A DNA stretch of 64,000 bases. Origin: Sphingomonas sp. IBVSS2. GTDB lineage: Bacteria; Pseudomonadota; Alphaproteobacteria; Sphingomonadales; Sphingomonadaceae. Where the stretch lies: the NCBI RefSeq assembly GCF_002127225.1, contig NZ_NFUR01000001.1, positions 1,158,375 to 1,222,374 on the forward strand. Direction: 5' to 3'. Both the position numbers and the translations under genes were made by a program. The notes beneath the pieces are model-generated. The model worked only from the letters and a program-made list of their open reading frames with translations. It was not told the DNA's origin and did no database searches. Below are positions 53,714 through 61,927 of this stretch, piece after piece. Every line of letters starts with the position of its first letter. Positions within the stretch are counted from its first letter, which is position 1.

Positions 53714-53768
53714 ATCGACATTCACCTTCCGCCCCTCCCGCCGGGAAGGAACGGAGCCGAATGTCGAT
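53714..53768. repeat. Inverted repeat element upstream of the PepSY operon
   Basis: ATCGACATTC (53714-53723) and GAATGTCGAT (53759-53768) form a perfect 10-base inverted repeat. Nested inside is CCTTCC (53725-53730) with GGAAGG (53744-53749). The same 10-mer occurs at 50414-50423, on the other side of the PepSY operon. The 302-base gap 53608-53909 contains this element, the Fur-like box and presumably the promoters of both flanking genes; no gene is seen. Confidence 0.55.
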
Positions 53769-53909
53769 CCGCCCTAGCCCTTCGGGGAGAAGGATGGGTC
53801 CAGATCTCGCAAATGCAGCAAAGATACACCGCAGTGCAGCGACGAATGTTTCTTGCCGAGTCTCAAGAAATTACGCAGCTTCCTTCCAGATAAGACTTGG
53901 GAGGACTGG

Positions 53910-54032
53910 ATGTCGGCACTTTATATCGGTCTGGCGGTGGTGTGCGTAGTCGGGGTTTCGGCCTGCCTTGGCGGCATGTACCTCATCCTGCGGAGCACGC
54001 CATCGGCGGCACGGGCCGACTCCGAAGCCTGA
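53910..54032 (+). CDS. 40-residue single-span membrane protein
   Basis: ATG 53910 follows GGGAGGA at an ideal distance. The product reads MSALYIGLAVVCVVGVSACL, then GGMYLILRSTPSAARADSEA: one hydrophobic helix (about residues 3-27) and a short polar C-tail. The gene is followed 26 bases later by a strong terminator, so it forms a complete small transcription unit. I recognise no family. The ribosome-binding site, membrane helix and terminator together support a real gene. Confidence 0.65.
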   Translation: MSALYIGLAVVCVVGVSACLGGMYLILRSTPSAARADSEA

Positions 54033-54058
54033 CAGCGACTTGATCCTCGGGGCATGAG

Positions 54059-54096
54059 AGCCCGGCCGGTCCGCAGGGGGACCGGCCGGGCTTTTC
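54059..54096 (+). terminator. Strong intrinsic terminator
   Basis: A perfect 14-base stem AGCCCGGCCGGTCC (54059-54072) with GGACCGGCCGGGCT (54079-54092) around a 6-base loop, followed by TTTTCT. It ends the small membrane protein transcript, and the stem may also act for the convergent glutamate dehydrogenase gene, whose stop is two bases away. Confidence 0.9.
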
Positions 54097-54097
54097 T

Positions 54098-57000
54098 CTA
54101 GCGGGCGAGGAGCACGCGCGCCTGGCCGGCGATCTGCGCGAGCATCGCCGCGTTCGGCACCGCGGCCTGGCGAGCGCGGCGGACCAGGGCCGTGAATTGC
54201 TCGACCCGCGCGGCATTGGCGGCCAGCCAGGCATCCACCGCGGCCTGGGGTTCCGCGGCCTGGCCGCGGCTCAGGAAGTCGAGGCGGATCTGCTGGAAGT
54301 CGCGGGCGAGGCCCGCGATCAGCAGCCGTTCCCACACATCGCCGGTGGTGATGCGCGCGGCGGTCGACTGGGCCCAGTCGAGCCCCAGGGCCTGGCCGAG
54401 CGACGTGAAGGCGCGGGTGAGCGGCGTCACCTCCAGCCCCATGCTGACGCCGAGATCGGCGAGGCCGACCGCGCCGTCCAGCTCGAACAGCTTGACCACT
54501 CTGGCGACCAGCTCGCTCGGCGCGCCGGCGGCCTCGAGCCGCGCGGAGATGCGGCTCGACTGCGCCTTGACCTCGTCGAGCAGCAGGCCCTTGGCGGCCT
54601 TGTCCAGCGCGTCGATGCCGGGTTTCAACCGGTCGATCACTTCGGCGGGGCTGGCGCCCGGCGGGGAGACGCGGAGCAGGTCCGCCACCTGGCCGCGCAC
54701 CGCCACCGCCATCTCGTCGAGCAGCGCGATGCGCGCGCCTTCGGAGATCGGGGCGGTTTCCACCGCTTCCCACAGCGCGGGCAGGCAGAAGAGCCGCTCG
54801 GCGACGACGAACATCGCGGCGATGTCGGCCATGGCCGCGCCTTCCTCTTCGGCAAGCTCGAAGGGGTGGAGCACGCCGAGCCGGTTGATCACGCGGTTGG
54901 CGAGCTTGGTGGCGACGATCTCGCCGCGCAGGCGGTGCTCGTCGATCGCCTTGCCGAACTTCGCCTGCATCGCCTTGGGGAAGGCATGGCGCAGATCGCT
55001 CTCCAGCGCCGGATCCTGGCCTAGCCCGGTATGCTCGATCGCATCCTGCAGCGCGAGCTTGGTCGAGGCGAGCAGCACGGCGAGTTCCGGCCGGGTCAGG
55101 CCGTTCTTGTCCTGGGCACGACGGAGCAGTTCCTCGTTGCTGCCAAGGCCCTCCACGGCGCGGTCGAGCCGGCCCGAGCCTTCGAGGATCTCGATCACCC
55201 GGACATAGGAGGGCAGCGCGACATAGCCGTCATTCTCCATGAAGGAGAGCGCGAGCGTCTGCAGGCGGTTGTCCTCGAGCACCAGGTGCGCGACGTCGTC
55301 GGTCATCGCGGCGAGGAGCGTGTTGCGGTCCTCGAACGCCAGGCGGCCCTCGATCATCTCGCGGTTGAGCGCGATCTTGATGTTGACCTCGTTGTCCGAG
55401 CAGTCGACGCCGGCCGAATTGTCGATGAAGTCGGTGTTGATGCGGCCGCCCTGCGAAGCGAAGGCGATGCGCGCGGCCTGGGTGACGCCCAGGTTCGCGC
55501 CTTCGCCCACCGCCTGGCAGCGCAGCTGCTCGGCATTGACGCGCAGCCGGTCGTTCGCCGGATCGCCGACCTCGCCGTTACTTTCGGACGCGGCCTTGAT
55601 GTAGGTGCCGATGCCGCCGAACCAGAGCAGCCCGACCTGGGCCTTGAGGATCGCCGAGATCAGCGAGGTCGGGTCGATCTCGGTAAGCTGCAGTCCGAGC
55701 AGGGCCTGCACTTCCGGGCTGAGCGGGATCGACTTCTCGGTGCGCGGGAATACGCCGCCGCCCTTCGAGATCAGCGCGGGATCATAGTCCGCCCAGCTCG
55801 ATCGCGGCAGCGCGAACATGCGGGCGCGCTCGCCCCAGCTCCTGGCCGGATCGGGATCGGGGTCGAGGAAGATGTGGCGATGGTCGAAGGCGGCGACCAG
55901 CTTGATCGCCTTCGACAGCAGCATGCCGTTGCCGAACACGTCGCCCGACATGTCGCCGCAGCCCGCCACGGTGACGGGCTCGGACTGGATGTCGGTGCCC
56001 ATCTCGAGGAAGTGGCGGCGGACCGAGACCCAGGCGCCCTTGGCGGTGATGCCCATCGCCTTGTGGTCGTAACCGTGCGAACCGCCGGAAGCGAAGGCGT
56101 CGCCCAGCCAGAAGTTGCGCTCGGTCGCGATCGCGTTGGCGACGTCGGAGAAGGTCGCGGTGCCCTTGTCGGCGGCGACGACGAAATAGGGATCCTCGCC
56201 GTCGAGGATGCGCACGCGCTCGGGATGGACGACCGCGCCCGACACGATGTTGTCGGTGATCGACAACAGGGTGCGGATGAAGATCCGGTAGCTTTCGGTC
56301 CCTTCGGCGAACCAGGCGTCGCGATCGGTGGCCGGGGAGGGGAGCTGCTTGGGATAGAAGCCGCCCTTGGCGCCCGTGGGCACGATCACCGCGTTCTTCA
56401 CGCGCTGCGCCTTCATCAGGCCCAGTATCTCGGTGCGGAAATCGTCGCGCCGGTCGGACCAGCGCAGGCCGCCGCGCGCGACCGGGCCGGCGCGCAGATG
56501 GATGCCCTCGACCCGGGGGCTGTAGACCCAGATCTCGCGCCAGGGGAGCGGCTGGGGCAGGCCCGGCACCTTGGCCGAATCGAGCTTGAACGCCAGCGCT
56601 TCCCTGGCGGCCGGGGCATAGGCGTTGGTGCGCAGCGTCGCGAGCACGACGCCGCGGATGGTGCGCAGGATGCGATCGTCGTCGATCGCCTGGACCTGGG
56701 CCAGGCCGGCCTCGATCGCGGCGGCGGCGGCCTCGATCGCCGCATCGTCGCCCGCGCGGGCCGGGTTGTGCGCGGCATCGAAACGCTCGATCAGCGCATT
56801 GGCGACGCCCGGCGCCCGGCGCAGCGCGTCGACCACCGTGGCCATGCCATAGTTCATGCCGGTCTGGCGCAGATAGCGGAACCAGGCGCGGAACAGCACC
56901 ACCGATGCCGGCTTCATGCCGCTCTCGACGATCAGCCGGTTGAAGCTGTCATTCTCGGCATTGCCCTCGAGCACGGCGGCGAGCGCTTCCTCGATCACCG

Positions 57001-58696
57001 CGGCATCGCCCTTCAGCCCCGTGGCCGAGACGGCGAAATCATGGACGAAGGCGCCGCCGGTGAGCGCGGTCGGCACTTCCTCGATCACGCGGAAGCCGAA
57101 ATTCTCGAAGGCGGGCACCGCGTCGGACAGCGCCAGCGCGCCGCCCTGGGCATAGAGCTTCACGCGATATTCGCCGGCCTTGCCGTCGATGGGGGTGATC
57201 CGCACCGAGCGATCGCCCGGATTGTCCAGCCGGGCCAGGTGCAGGATGTCGCGCGCCGCTTCCTCGGGCGTCGAAGTGGTGCGATAGGCGGGCGGGAAGG
57301 CATGCGCATAGCGCAGCGCGAGGCGCGTGGCGCCGGTCGGCCCGGTATCCTCCATCAGCGCGGCTTCCACCGCGGGCACCCAGCCGCGCATCATCCGCTC
57401 GAGCTGATTGTCGAGCGCCTCGGCGTCCGGCATGGTGCCGCCCGCGCGCAGATCGAGCGTGTAGCGCAGCAGCGCGACCTCGCCATCCTCGAGCGCGATC
57501 GACCAGTTGATGATCTTGGCATTGGCGGCTTCGGCGAGCAGCTCGCCCACCGCTTCGCGCCGCGTGGTGGTGACTTCGTCGCGCGGCAGCCAGACGAATG
57601 CGAACAGGTGCCGGCCGAGCAGGCTCTTCACCAGCACCAGCTTGGAGCGCGGACGATCGGCGACCGACATGGTGGTGAGCACGAGATGCTCGAGCGAATC
57701 GGCGTCGAACGCGGTGGTCAGGTCGTGCGGCAGTGCCGTGAGCGCATGCTGCATCGCCTTGCCGGTATGACCCTTCGGATCGAAGCCGAACTTGCGCTCC
57801 AGCCCCTCGAGCCGGGCCCGGAGCACCGGCACTTCGTCCGGATTGGCGAACAGCGCGGCGCTGGTCCACAGGCCGGCATGGATCGACAGGCCGGTCACTT
57901 CGCTGCCGGTGAGGATCGGCACCGCCACGATGTCGAGCGGCACGCGGCGATGGACCGGCGAGATCGAGTTGGACTTGAGGAGCAGCGGCGCTTCGCCGCC
58001 CTTGTTGAAATAGTCGACCGCCGCCTTGCGCGAGGCTTCGGCGAGGATCGGCGTGTCGAGCTCGTAGCGGGCGAGGCCGAGCTTGTCGGAAACGCTGCCG
58101 TCGGTACGCCAGGTCTCGTGCCCGAGCAGCGTCATCGCGCCTTCCTGGAACCAGCGGAGCAGCTTGGCGCCCTCGCGCGAGCCCACGGTGGCGGCGTCCG
58201 AGCCGACCGCGCTCTGCAGCGCGCGCCAGTCGTTCACGGCGTCGCGGACCTGGGCGAGCGTGCGTTCCAGCTCGGCGACCAGGCTGCGCCGGGTGCGCGC
58301 GTCGGCGCGTTCCATTTCGATGTAGATCATCGATTCGCGCTTGCCGGCGCCGATCGATTCGAGCTTGCCCGCCTTGTCGCGCTTCACGGCGATGACGGGG
58401 TGGATGATGCGGAAGACGGCAATGTCGTAGGTTGCGATCGCGCCCGAGATCGAATCGACGAGGAAGGGCATGTCGTCATTGACGACGGCGAGCCGCATCC
58501 GGCGGCTCTCCTCGCCCTGGAAGGTCTCCAGTGCGACCTTCGCGGTATCGGGGGGGCGGACTGCGGCGGCTTCCGCGACGAAATTCGCCGCTTCGGCCCG
58601 CTCGGCCTCTCCGAAATCTTCCAACTCTCCCGGCAGCGCCCCTTCGAGCAACCGCGCCTCGAACGCCTGCGTCAGCGACGTCATCATGCTTTTCAT
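54098..58696 (-). CDS. Large NAD-specific glutamate dehydrogenase
   Basis: Catabolic enzyme of the GDH-180 class (about 1500-1600 residues), oxidising glutamate to 2-oxoglutarate and ammonia. The 1532-residue protein has a long N-terminal regulatory region (AAEAAAVRPPDTAKVALETFQGEESRRMRLAVVNDDMPFLVDS), then the catalytic core with WSDRRDDFRTEILGLMKAQRVKNAVIVPTGAKGGFYPK (KGG glutamate site) and AVGEGANLGVTQ-type NAD-binding residues, and a helical C-terminus. Alphaproteobacteria use this form under carbon limitation. It is monocistronic. Confidence 0.96.
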   Translation of the reverse strand: MKSMMTSLTQAFEARLLEGALPGELEDFGEAERAEAANFVAEAAAVRPPDTAKVALETFQGEESRRMRLAVVNDDMPFLVDSISGAIATYDIAVFRIIHPVIAVKRDKAGKLESIGAGKRESMIYIEMERADARTRRSLVAELERTLAQVRDAVNDWRALQSAVGSDAATVGSREGAKLLRWFQEGAMTLLGHETWRTDGSVSDKLGLARYELDTPILAEASRKAAVDYFNKGGEAPLLLKSNSISPVHRRVPLDIVAVPILTGSEVTGLSIHAGLWTSAALFANPDEVPVLRARLEGLERKFGFDPKGHTGKAMQHALTALPHDLTTAFDADSLEHLVLTTMSVADRPRSKLVLVKSLLGRHLFAFVWLPRDEVTTTRREAVGELLAEAANAKIINWSIALEDGEVALLRYTLDLRAGGTMPDAEALDNQLERMMRGWVPAVEAALMEDTGPTGATRLALRYAHAFPPAYRTTSTPEEAARDILHLARLDNPGDRSVRITPIDGKAGEYRVKLYAQGGALALSDAVPAFENFGFRVIEEVPTALTGGAFVHDFAVSATGLKGDAAVIEEALAAVLEGNAENDSFNRLIVESGMKPASVVLFRAWFRYLRQTGMNYGMATVVDALRRAPGVANALIERFDAAHNPARAGDDAAIEAAAAAIEAGLAQVQAIDDDRILRTIRGVVLATLRTNAYAPAAREALAFKLDSAKVPGLPQPLPWREIWVYSPRVEGIHLRAGPVARGGLRWSDRRDDFRTEILGLMKAQRVKNAVIVPTGAKGGFYPKQLPSPATDRDAWFAEGTESYRIFIRTLLSITDNIVSGAVVHPERVRILDGEDPYFVVAADKGTATFSDVANAIATERNFWLGDAFASGGSHGYDHKAMGITAKGAWVSVRRHFLEMGTDIQSEPVTVAGCGDMSGDVFGNGMLLSKAIKLVAAFDHRHIFLDPDPDPARSWGERARMFALPRSSWADYDPALISKGGGVFPRTEKSIPLSPEVQALLGLQLTEIDPTSLISAILKAQVGLLWFGGIGTYIKAASESNGEVGDPANDRLRVNAEQLRCQAVGEGANLGVTQAARIAFASQGGRINTDFIDNSAGVDCSDNEVNIKIALNREMIEGRLAFEDRNTLLAAMTDDVAHLVLEDNRLQTLALSFMENDGYVALPSYVRVIEILEGSGRLDRAVEGLGSNEELLRRAQDKNGLTRPELAVLLASTKLALQDAIEHTGLGQDPALESDLRHAFPKAMQAKFGKAIDEHRLRGEIVATKLANRVINRLGVLHPFELAEEEGAAMADIAAMFVVAERLFCLPALWEAVETAPISEGARIALLDEMAVAVRGQVADLLRVSPPGASPAEVIDRLKPGIDALDKAAKGLLLDEVKAQSSRISARLEAAGAPSELVARVVKLFELDGAVGLADLGVSMGLEVTPLTRAFTSLGQALGLDWAQSTAARITTGDVWERLLIAGLARDFQQIRLDFLSRGQAAEPQAAVDAWLAANAARVEQFTALVRRARQAAVPNAAMLAQIAGQARVLLAR

Positions 58697-58871
58697 GGCA
58701 GTACCGCCTACGCTTGTGCGGTGACCGGCTCAAGACTCGTTCCGTAAGAAAATTACAAACATGCCGACATTGTTGCGGAGGCGAACGAAAGTGTCGGCGA
58801 GGCGGGTCTGACGGCCTCGCGCATCCCCCGCTTCGGCGGAGTCGCCGGACGGACGCGAATGGCGATCCGGC

Positions 58872-60161
58872 TTAAGCTGCGGCCTTGCGGACGGCGCGTT
58901 CGGTGAGCGGGCTGTCCTCGACCCTGGCGACGATGTCGAGGCCCTGCTTGCCGGCGCGGGCGAGCAGCACGACGAACTCGCTGTCCGCCGGAATCTCGAA
59001 CGCGATGTCGATATGGGCGAGGGGCGGGCGGCTGCGCAGCTCGGCGGCGATCTGGGCGAAGAGGTCGGGCTTGGGGGCGGGACGGCGATAGGCCCGCTCG
59101 GCCTTCACCACGCCCTTGATGCCGCCTTCGGCCGCGTCGAGAAAGGCGTCGAGCCCGCCCTGCGACACCCCGACCCGCCGGGCGTGGCTGAGCACGGCGG
59201 CGAATTCGGTGATGCGGGTCTTGTCATAGTCGGCGCCGAAGACGAGCTTGACGGCGGGAGTCATCGGCGCGCGTGCCTGGATGGTGAGCCCGGCATCGGC
59301 GAGCAGCGCGGCATAGCCCTGGGCGTCGTCATCGGCGGCGAGTGCGAAATCATAGGCGCGGGCGAGCGCGCGGTAGAGCGCCGAGCGGCTGCGCGTATCC
59401 GAAGCGCGCGCGGCGGCGGCCGATTCGCGGGCGAGCAGCAGCTTGTCGGCCAGGCTCGCATCGCCGGCGACCGGCGATTCGGCGGCCGGTACTTCGTCGG
59501 CCGGCGCGTCGAAGCTTGCGCTCGGGCCATCGGCCCAGACCGGCGCGGCGGCGAGGCTGCGCGGCGCGGTGCGGCGCGATTCCTCCACCTCGGCTTCGAG
59601 CCGCGCCTGGGTTTCGGCGTCGACCAGTTCCTTCCAGTTGATGACGCCGTAGATGAAATCGATCGTGTCGGCGTCCGAATCGGCGCCCGACGAGAAGGGC
59701 ATCAGGATGCCGCGATAGAGCGTGTTGTGCCCGCGCGTGCCGACGAACTCGGCTTCGAAGCCGATCGGCGCGCGGTTGGCGATGATCTGGAGATAGTGAT
59801 CGGTCAGGCGCGACAGCAGGGAGCGACTGGGCACCTGGGCGACATGGGTGATCGAGGTGTCGAGCCCGGTCTCCTCGCGCAGCGCGCGGCCGAGGAAGCG
59901 AATCGCGGGATCGTCGACGCCCTTGGAGAAATCGAGCAGTACGCTGTGTGCGCCAAAGTCCATGATGTTGTCCGGATCGAGATCCTCGATCGACGGATAG
60001 GCGCGGCCGCGGAGCAACGAGACCCAGTGGTTGTAGGCGCGCACGTGCATCCGGCGCTCGTCGGTGCCGATCGCCAGCGCGCGATCGTTCACGGCTTCGT
60101 CCGTCGCCTCGCCCTCGGGGTTCGAGTCGAGCGGGTGGTTGATGCCGCGCGCCATGTCCAT
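58872..60161 (-). CDS. PAS-domain protein, sphingomonad type
   Basis: The 429-residue cytoplasmic protein has an N-terminal PAS_5-like domain (VRAYNHWVSLLRGRAYPSIEDLDPDNIMDFGAHSVLLDF to FIYGVINWKELVD), an Ala-rich linker, and a helical C-terminal half containing VFGADYDKTRITEFAAVL. No kinase, cyclase or other output domain is visible. The start at 60161 gives a typical N-terminus (ERRMHVRAYNHW soon after). Function unknown; a signalling or localisation role is inferred from the PAS fold. Confidence 0.85.
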   Translation of the reverse strand: MDMARGINHPLDSNPEGEATDEAVNDRALAIGTDERRMHVRAYNHWVSLLRGRAYPSIEDLDPDNIMDFGAHSVLLDFSKGVDDPAIRFLGRALREETGLDTSITHVAQVPSRSLLSRLTDHYLQIIANRAPIGFEAEFVGTRGHNTLYRGILMPFSSGADSDADTIDFIYGVINWKELVDAETQARLEAEVEESRRTAPRSLAAAPVWADGPSASFDAPADEVPAAESPVAGDASLADKLLLARESAAAARASDTRSRSALYRALARAYDFALAADDDAQGYAALLADAGLTIQARAPMTPAVKLVFGADYDKTRITEFAAVLSHARRVGVSQGGLDAFLDAAEGGIKGVVKAERAYRRPAPKPDLFAQIAAELRSRPPLAHIDIAFEIPADSEFVVLLARAGKQGLDIVARVEDSPLTERAVRKAAA

Positions 60162-60350
60162 GCCAAATGCTCCACTCGAGGCGGTACGCCCCCTTCATTC
60201 GTGGAACCGCTTGTGCACGCTGTGTGGTAAACGACGCGTAAAGGCGGCGCTTTTCCCGGCCTGTTCGCGGCAAGGCTTTCGCAACGCTTGTCAGCTAGGA
60301 AACATGCTGGTAAGCGCGCCGCTCCTTCGGGGCTCCGCGCCCCTTGGTTG

Positions 60351-60426
60351 GCCGCCTTAGCTCAGCTGGTAGAGCATCGCATTCGTAATGCGGGGGTCAC
60401 AGGTTCGAGTCCTGTAGGCGGCACCA
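60351..60426 (+). tRNA. tRNA-Thr (CGT)
   Basis: The 76-base gene has acceptor stem GCCGCCT/AGGCGGC, D-loop TAGCTCAGCTGGTAGAG, anticodon loop TTCGTAA with anticodon CGT, T-loop GGTTCGAGTCC, and encoded CCA (60424-60426). The atypical Fic locus begins 20 bases downstream. A tRNA 3' end is a common integration site, but no repeat of it was seen. Confidence 0.97.
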
Positions 60427-60446
60427 TCCATTTCCCAGCGTTGAAA

Positions 60447-61286
60447 CTAGGACGAGCGGGCGCCCCCGCTTGCGGGCGGATGTTCGGTAGATCCTGTCTG
60501 CCACTCTTGGGAAAGCTTGTACGAATCGTGGAGAAAGCGCTGCAGGCTGCTCCAGTCGTTGCCGAGCACCAGCCGCCGCAGCTTCACCACCAGGCTGTTC
60601 CCCGTGCGCGATGCCACCAGGCCGATGGGCAGGAAATGCCGGCAACCGGCCGAATGGAGCACGAGATTGTGCATGATTCGGGCAGTGCGCCCGTTGCCGT
60701 CGAGGAACGGATGGGCGTGAATGATGCCGCCATAAGTCACCATGGCGCAGGTGGCCGGCCATTTGTCGATATGCATGCCGACGAATTGCGCCAACTCCGC
60801 CATCAGGCTGTCGCACAGCCGCCAGTCCGGAAAATGCGTAGCGGCACTCTTGTCGTACGCGGCAATGCGCACGCCCGAGCGGCGGAAGGCGTTCGCGCCG
60901 GCGCGGCAGCGGCGATGCACTTCGATCGTGTCGCGCACGAACCGGGCTGGATCGCGGTAGCTGATATCGGGATTTGCGCGGAGGAAGGCGCGGTAGATGT
61001 CGAACTCCAGGCGCGTACGCCTCCGTGCTTCCTCCGCCCTTTCCGCGGGCGCCGCGCCGAGGACATGGGGTTCGAGTTCGTCGTGCAGCCCGGCGAGGGC
61101 GGCAATGCGCTCATCCGGGGTATGCGGATAGGACGCCATAAGCCGCTGCATGGCGTCCGCGTCCGTGGGCTGCAATTGTATCACAACCGCTTCAAGCGCG
61201 GCGCTCAGGACAGTAAAATTCGAGATGCCTTCAAGTGAGGGGAATTTCAAACGAAGAAGCGTGTCAATAACTTTCTCGCCATCCAC
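60447..61286 (-). CDS. Fic-domain protein
   Basis: The 279-residue protein has the Fic motif HPFLDGNGR at residues 192-200, the active site for transferring AMP or another phosphate-linked group from a nucleotide to a target protein. Upstream is the helical N-terminal region typical of Fic proteins. I see no clear inhibitory (S/T)xxxE(G/N) helix motif. Start is GTG 61286; a -35/-10 pair TTGCAA (61342-61337) and TATTCT (61319-61314) with a 17-base spacer precedes it. It is divergent from the GG-leader gene. Confidence 0.88.
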   Translation of the reverse strand: MDGEKVIDTLLRLKFPSLEGISNFTVLSAALEAVVIQLQPTDADAMQRLMASYPHTPDERIAALAGLHDELEPHVLGAAPAERAEEARRRTRLEFDIYRAFLRANPDISYRDPARFVRDTIEVHRRCRAGANAFRRSGVRIAAYDKSAATHFPDWRLCDSLMAELAQFVGMHIDKWPATCAMVTYGGIIHAHPFLDGNGRTARIMHNLVLHSAGCRHFLPIGLVASRTGNSLVVKLRRLVLGNDWSSLQRFLHDSYKLSQEWQTGSTEHPPASGGARSS

Positions 61287-61313
61287 AAATATTACCCATT
61301 TATTACAGCGGGT

Positions 61314-61349
61314 AGAATATAATTTCAGATATGAATTTGCAAATCATAT
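61314..61349. promoter_or_regulatory. fic promoter overlapped by a 21-base palindrome
   Basis: On the minus strand TTGCAA-N17-TATTCT forms a good promoter. The -35 lies inside ATATGA-A-TTTGCAAA-TCATAT (61329-61349), an almost perfect palindrome with one extra base in the left arm. This AT-rich patch contrasts with the GC-rich surroundings and is the expected place for a regulator of the divergent fic and GG-leader genes. Confidence 0.5.
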
Positions 61350-61369
61350 TTGAAAATAGCTAGATTGAG

Positions 61370-61393
61370 ATGCGAATCGCGGTTCGCATTTTT
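61370..61393 (+). promoter_or_regulatory. Palindrome followed by a T-run before the GG-leader gene
   Basis: ATGCGAA-TCGCGG-TTCGCAT (61370-61389) is a perfect 7-base inverted repeat, and five T follow (61389-61393). It looks like an intrinsic terminator or attenuator, but its arms also match the Fur-like box ATGCGA/TCGCAT at 46425. The two readings cannot be separated by sequence. Confidence 0.4.
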
Positions 61394-61412
61394 GCGGCAA
61401 TGGAGGTTGTTC

Positions 61413-61871
61413 GTGAGGGTATTGACCGAATTCGAAATGGCGCTCGTTGCGGGCGGGGCCAGGAGCTCCGAGATCATCGTGAAAGACCCGAGGGATCGCG
61501 ATGATCGTCCGCCGCCCGACTGGAACGAAGTCTGGGACAACGACCCGCCCTATGACGGCGGCAACTATGACAACCCTGACGGCGCCTATCCTTCAGGCGG
61601 CGGTTCTCCGGGCAGCGTTGCTATCGCGGGCGGTGGCCCGGGTGTTAACGGCCTGATAGATTCAAAGCACATCAAGAAACTGTCTCCGACGGGCTCGGTT
61701 ATTCAATCGAACGGCTATGTGCTGGTCGATTTCAACCGCGATGGCATCTTCGACATGGCATGGCAGCACATCAGCGGCAAAGGTTGGGAGATGTCGGCCG
61801 ACGGCAAGCTCTGGACCCCCGACAGAGATCCGGGCGGGCCGGCCGTCTTCATTGCCAACCCCCCGCAATAA
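61413..61871 (+). CDS. Secreted protein with a double-glycine leader
   Basis: The 152-residue product starts at GTG 61413 with GGAGG six bases upstream. The first 15 residues MRVLTEFEMALVAGG match the LTxxEMxxVxGG leader of class II bacteriocins and microcins, cleaved after GG by C39 peptidase-type ABC exporters. The cargo of about 137 residues is rich in Asp, Gly and Pro, then has VDFNRDGIFDMAW with a Ca-binding-like loop D106xN108xD110GxxD114. It is divergent from fic and followed by an S9-like hydrolase. No exporter gene is in the window. A secreted toxin, modified peptide or adhesin are all possible. Confidence 0.7.
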   Translation: MRVLTEFEMALVAGGARSSEIIVKDPRDRDDRPPPDWNEVWDNDPPYDGGNYDNPDGAYPSGGGSPGSVAIAGGGPGVNGLIDSKHIKKLSPTGSVIQSNGYVLVDFNRDGIFDMAWQHISGKGWEMSADGKLWTPDRDPGGPAVFIANPPQ

Positions 61872-61927
61872 TCACTCCCCACAAGCAGAGGCGGACCGGG
61901 TGTTCGCCTCTGCACTAGGAACCGTGC

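Noticed and set aside
55031..58747. Plus-strand open frame of more than 1200 codons opposite the glutamate dehydrogenase
   Set aside because: Length comes from GC-rich codon bias; the product has no fold-like motifs and the minus-strand enzyme is unmistakable.
60351..61400. Possible integrated element using the tRNA-Thr 3' end as attachment site
   Set aside because: No integrase and no second copy of the tRNA 3' end were seen within the window, so only the adjacency is reported.
61325..61540. 71-codon minus-strand ORF opposite the GG-leader gene start
   Set aside because: No ribosome-binding site; it covers the palindromes and the opposite strand has a better gene.
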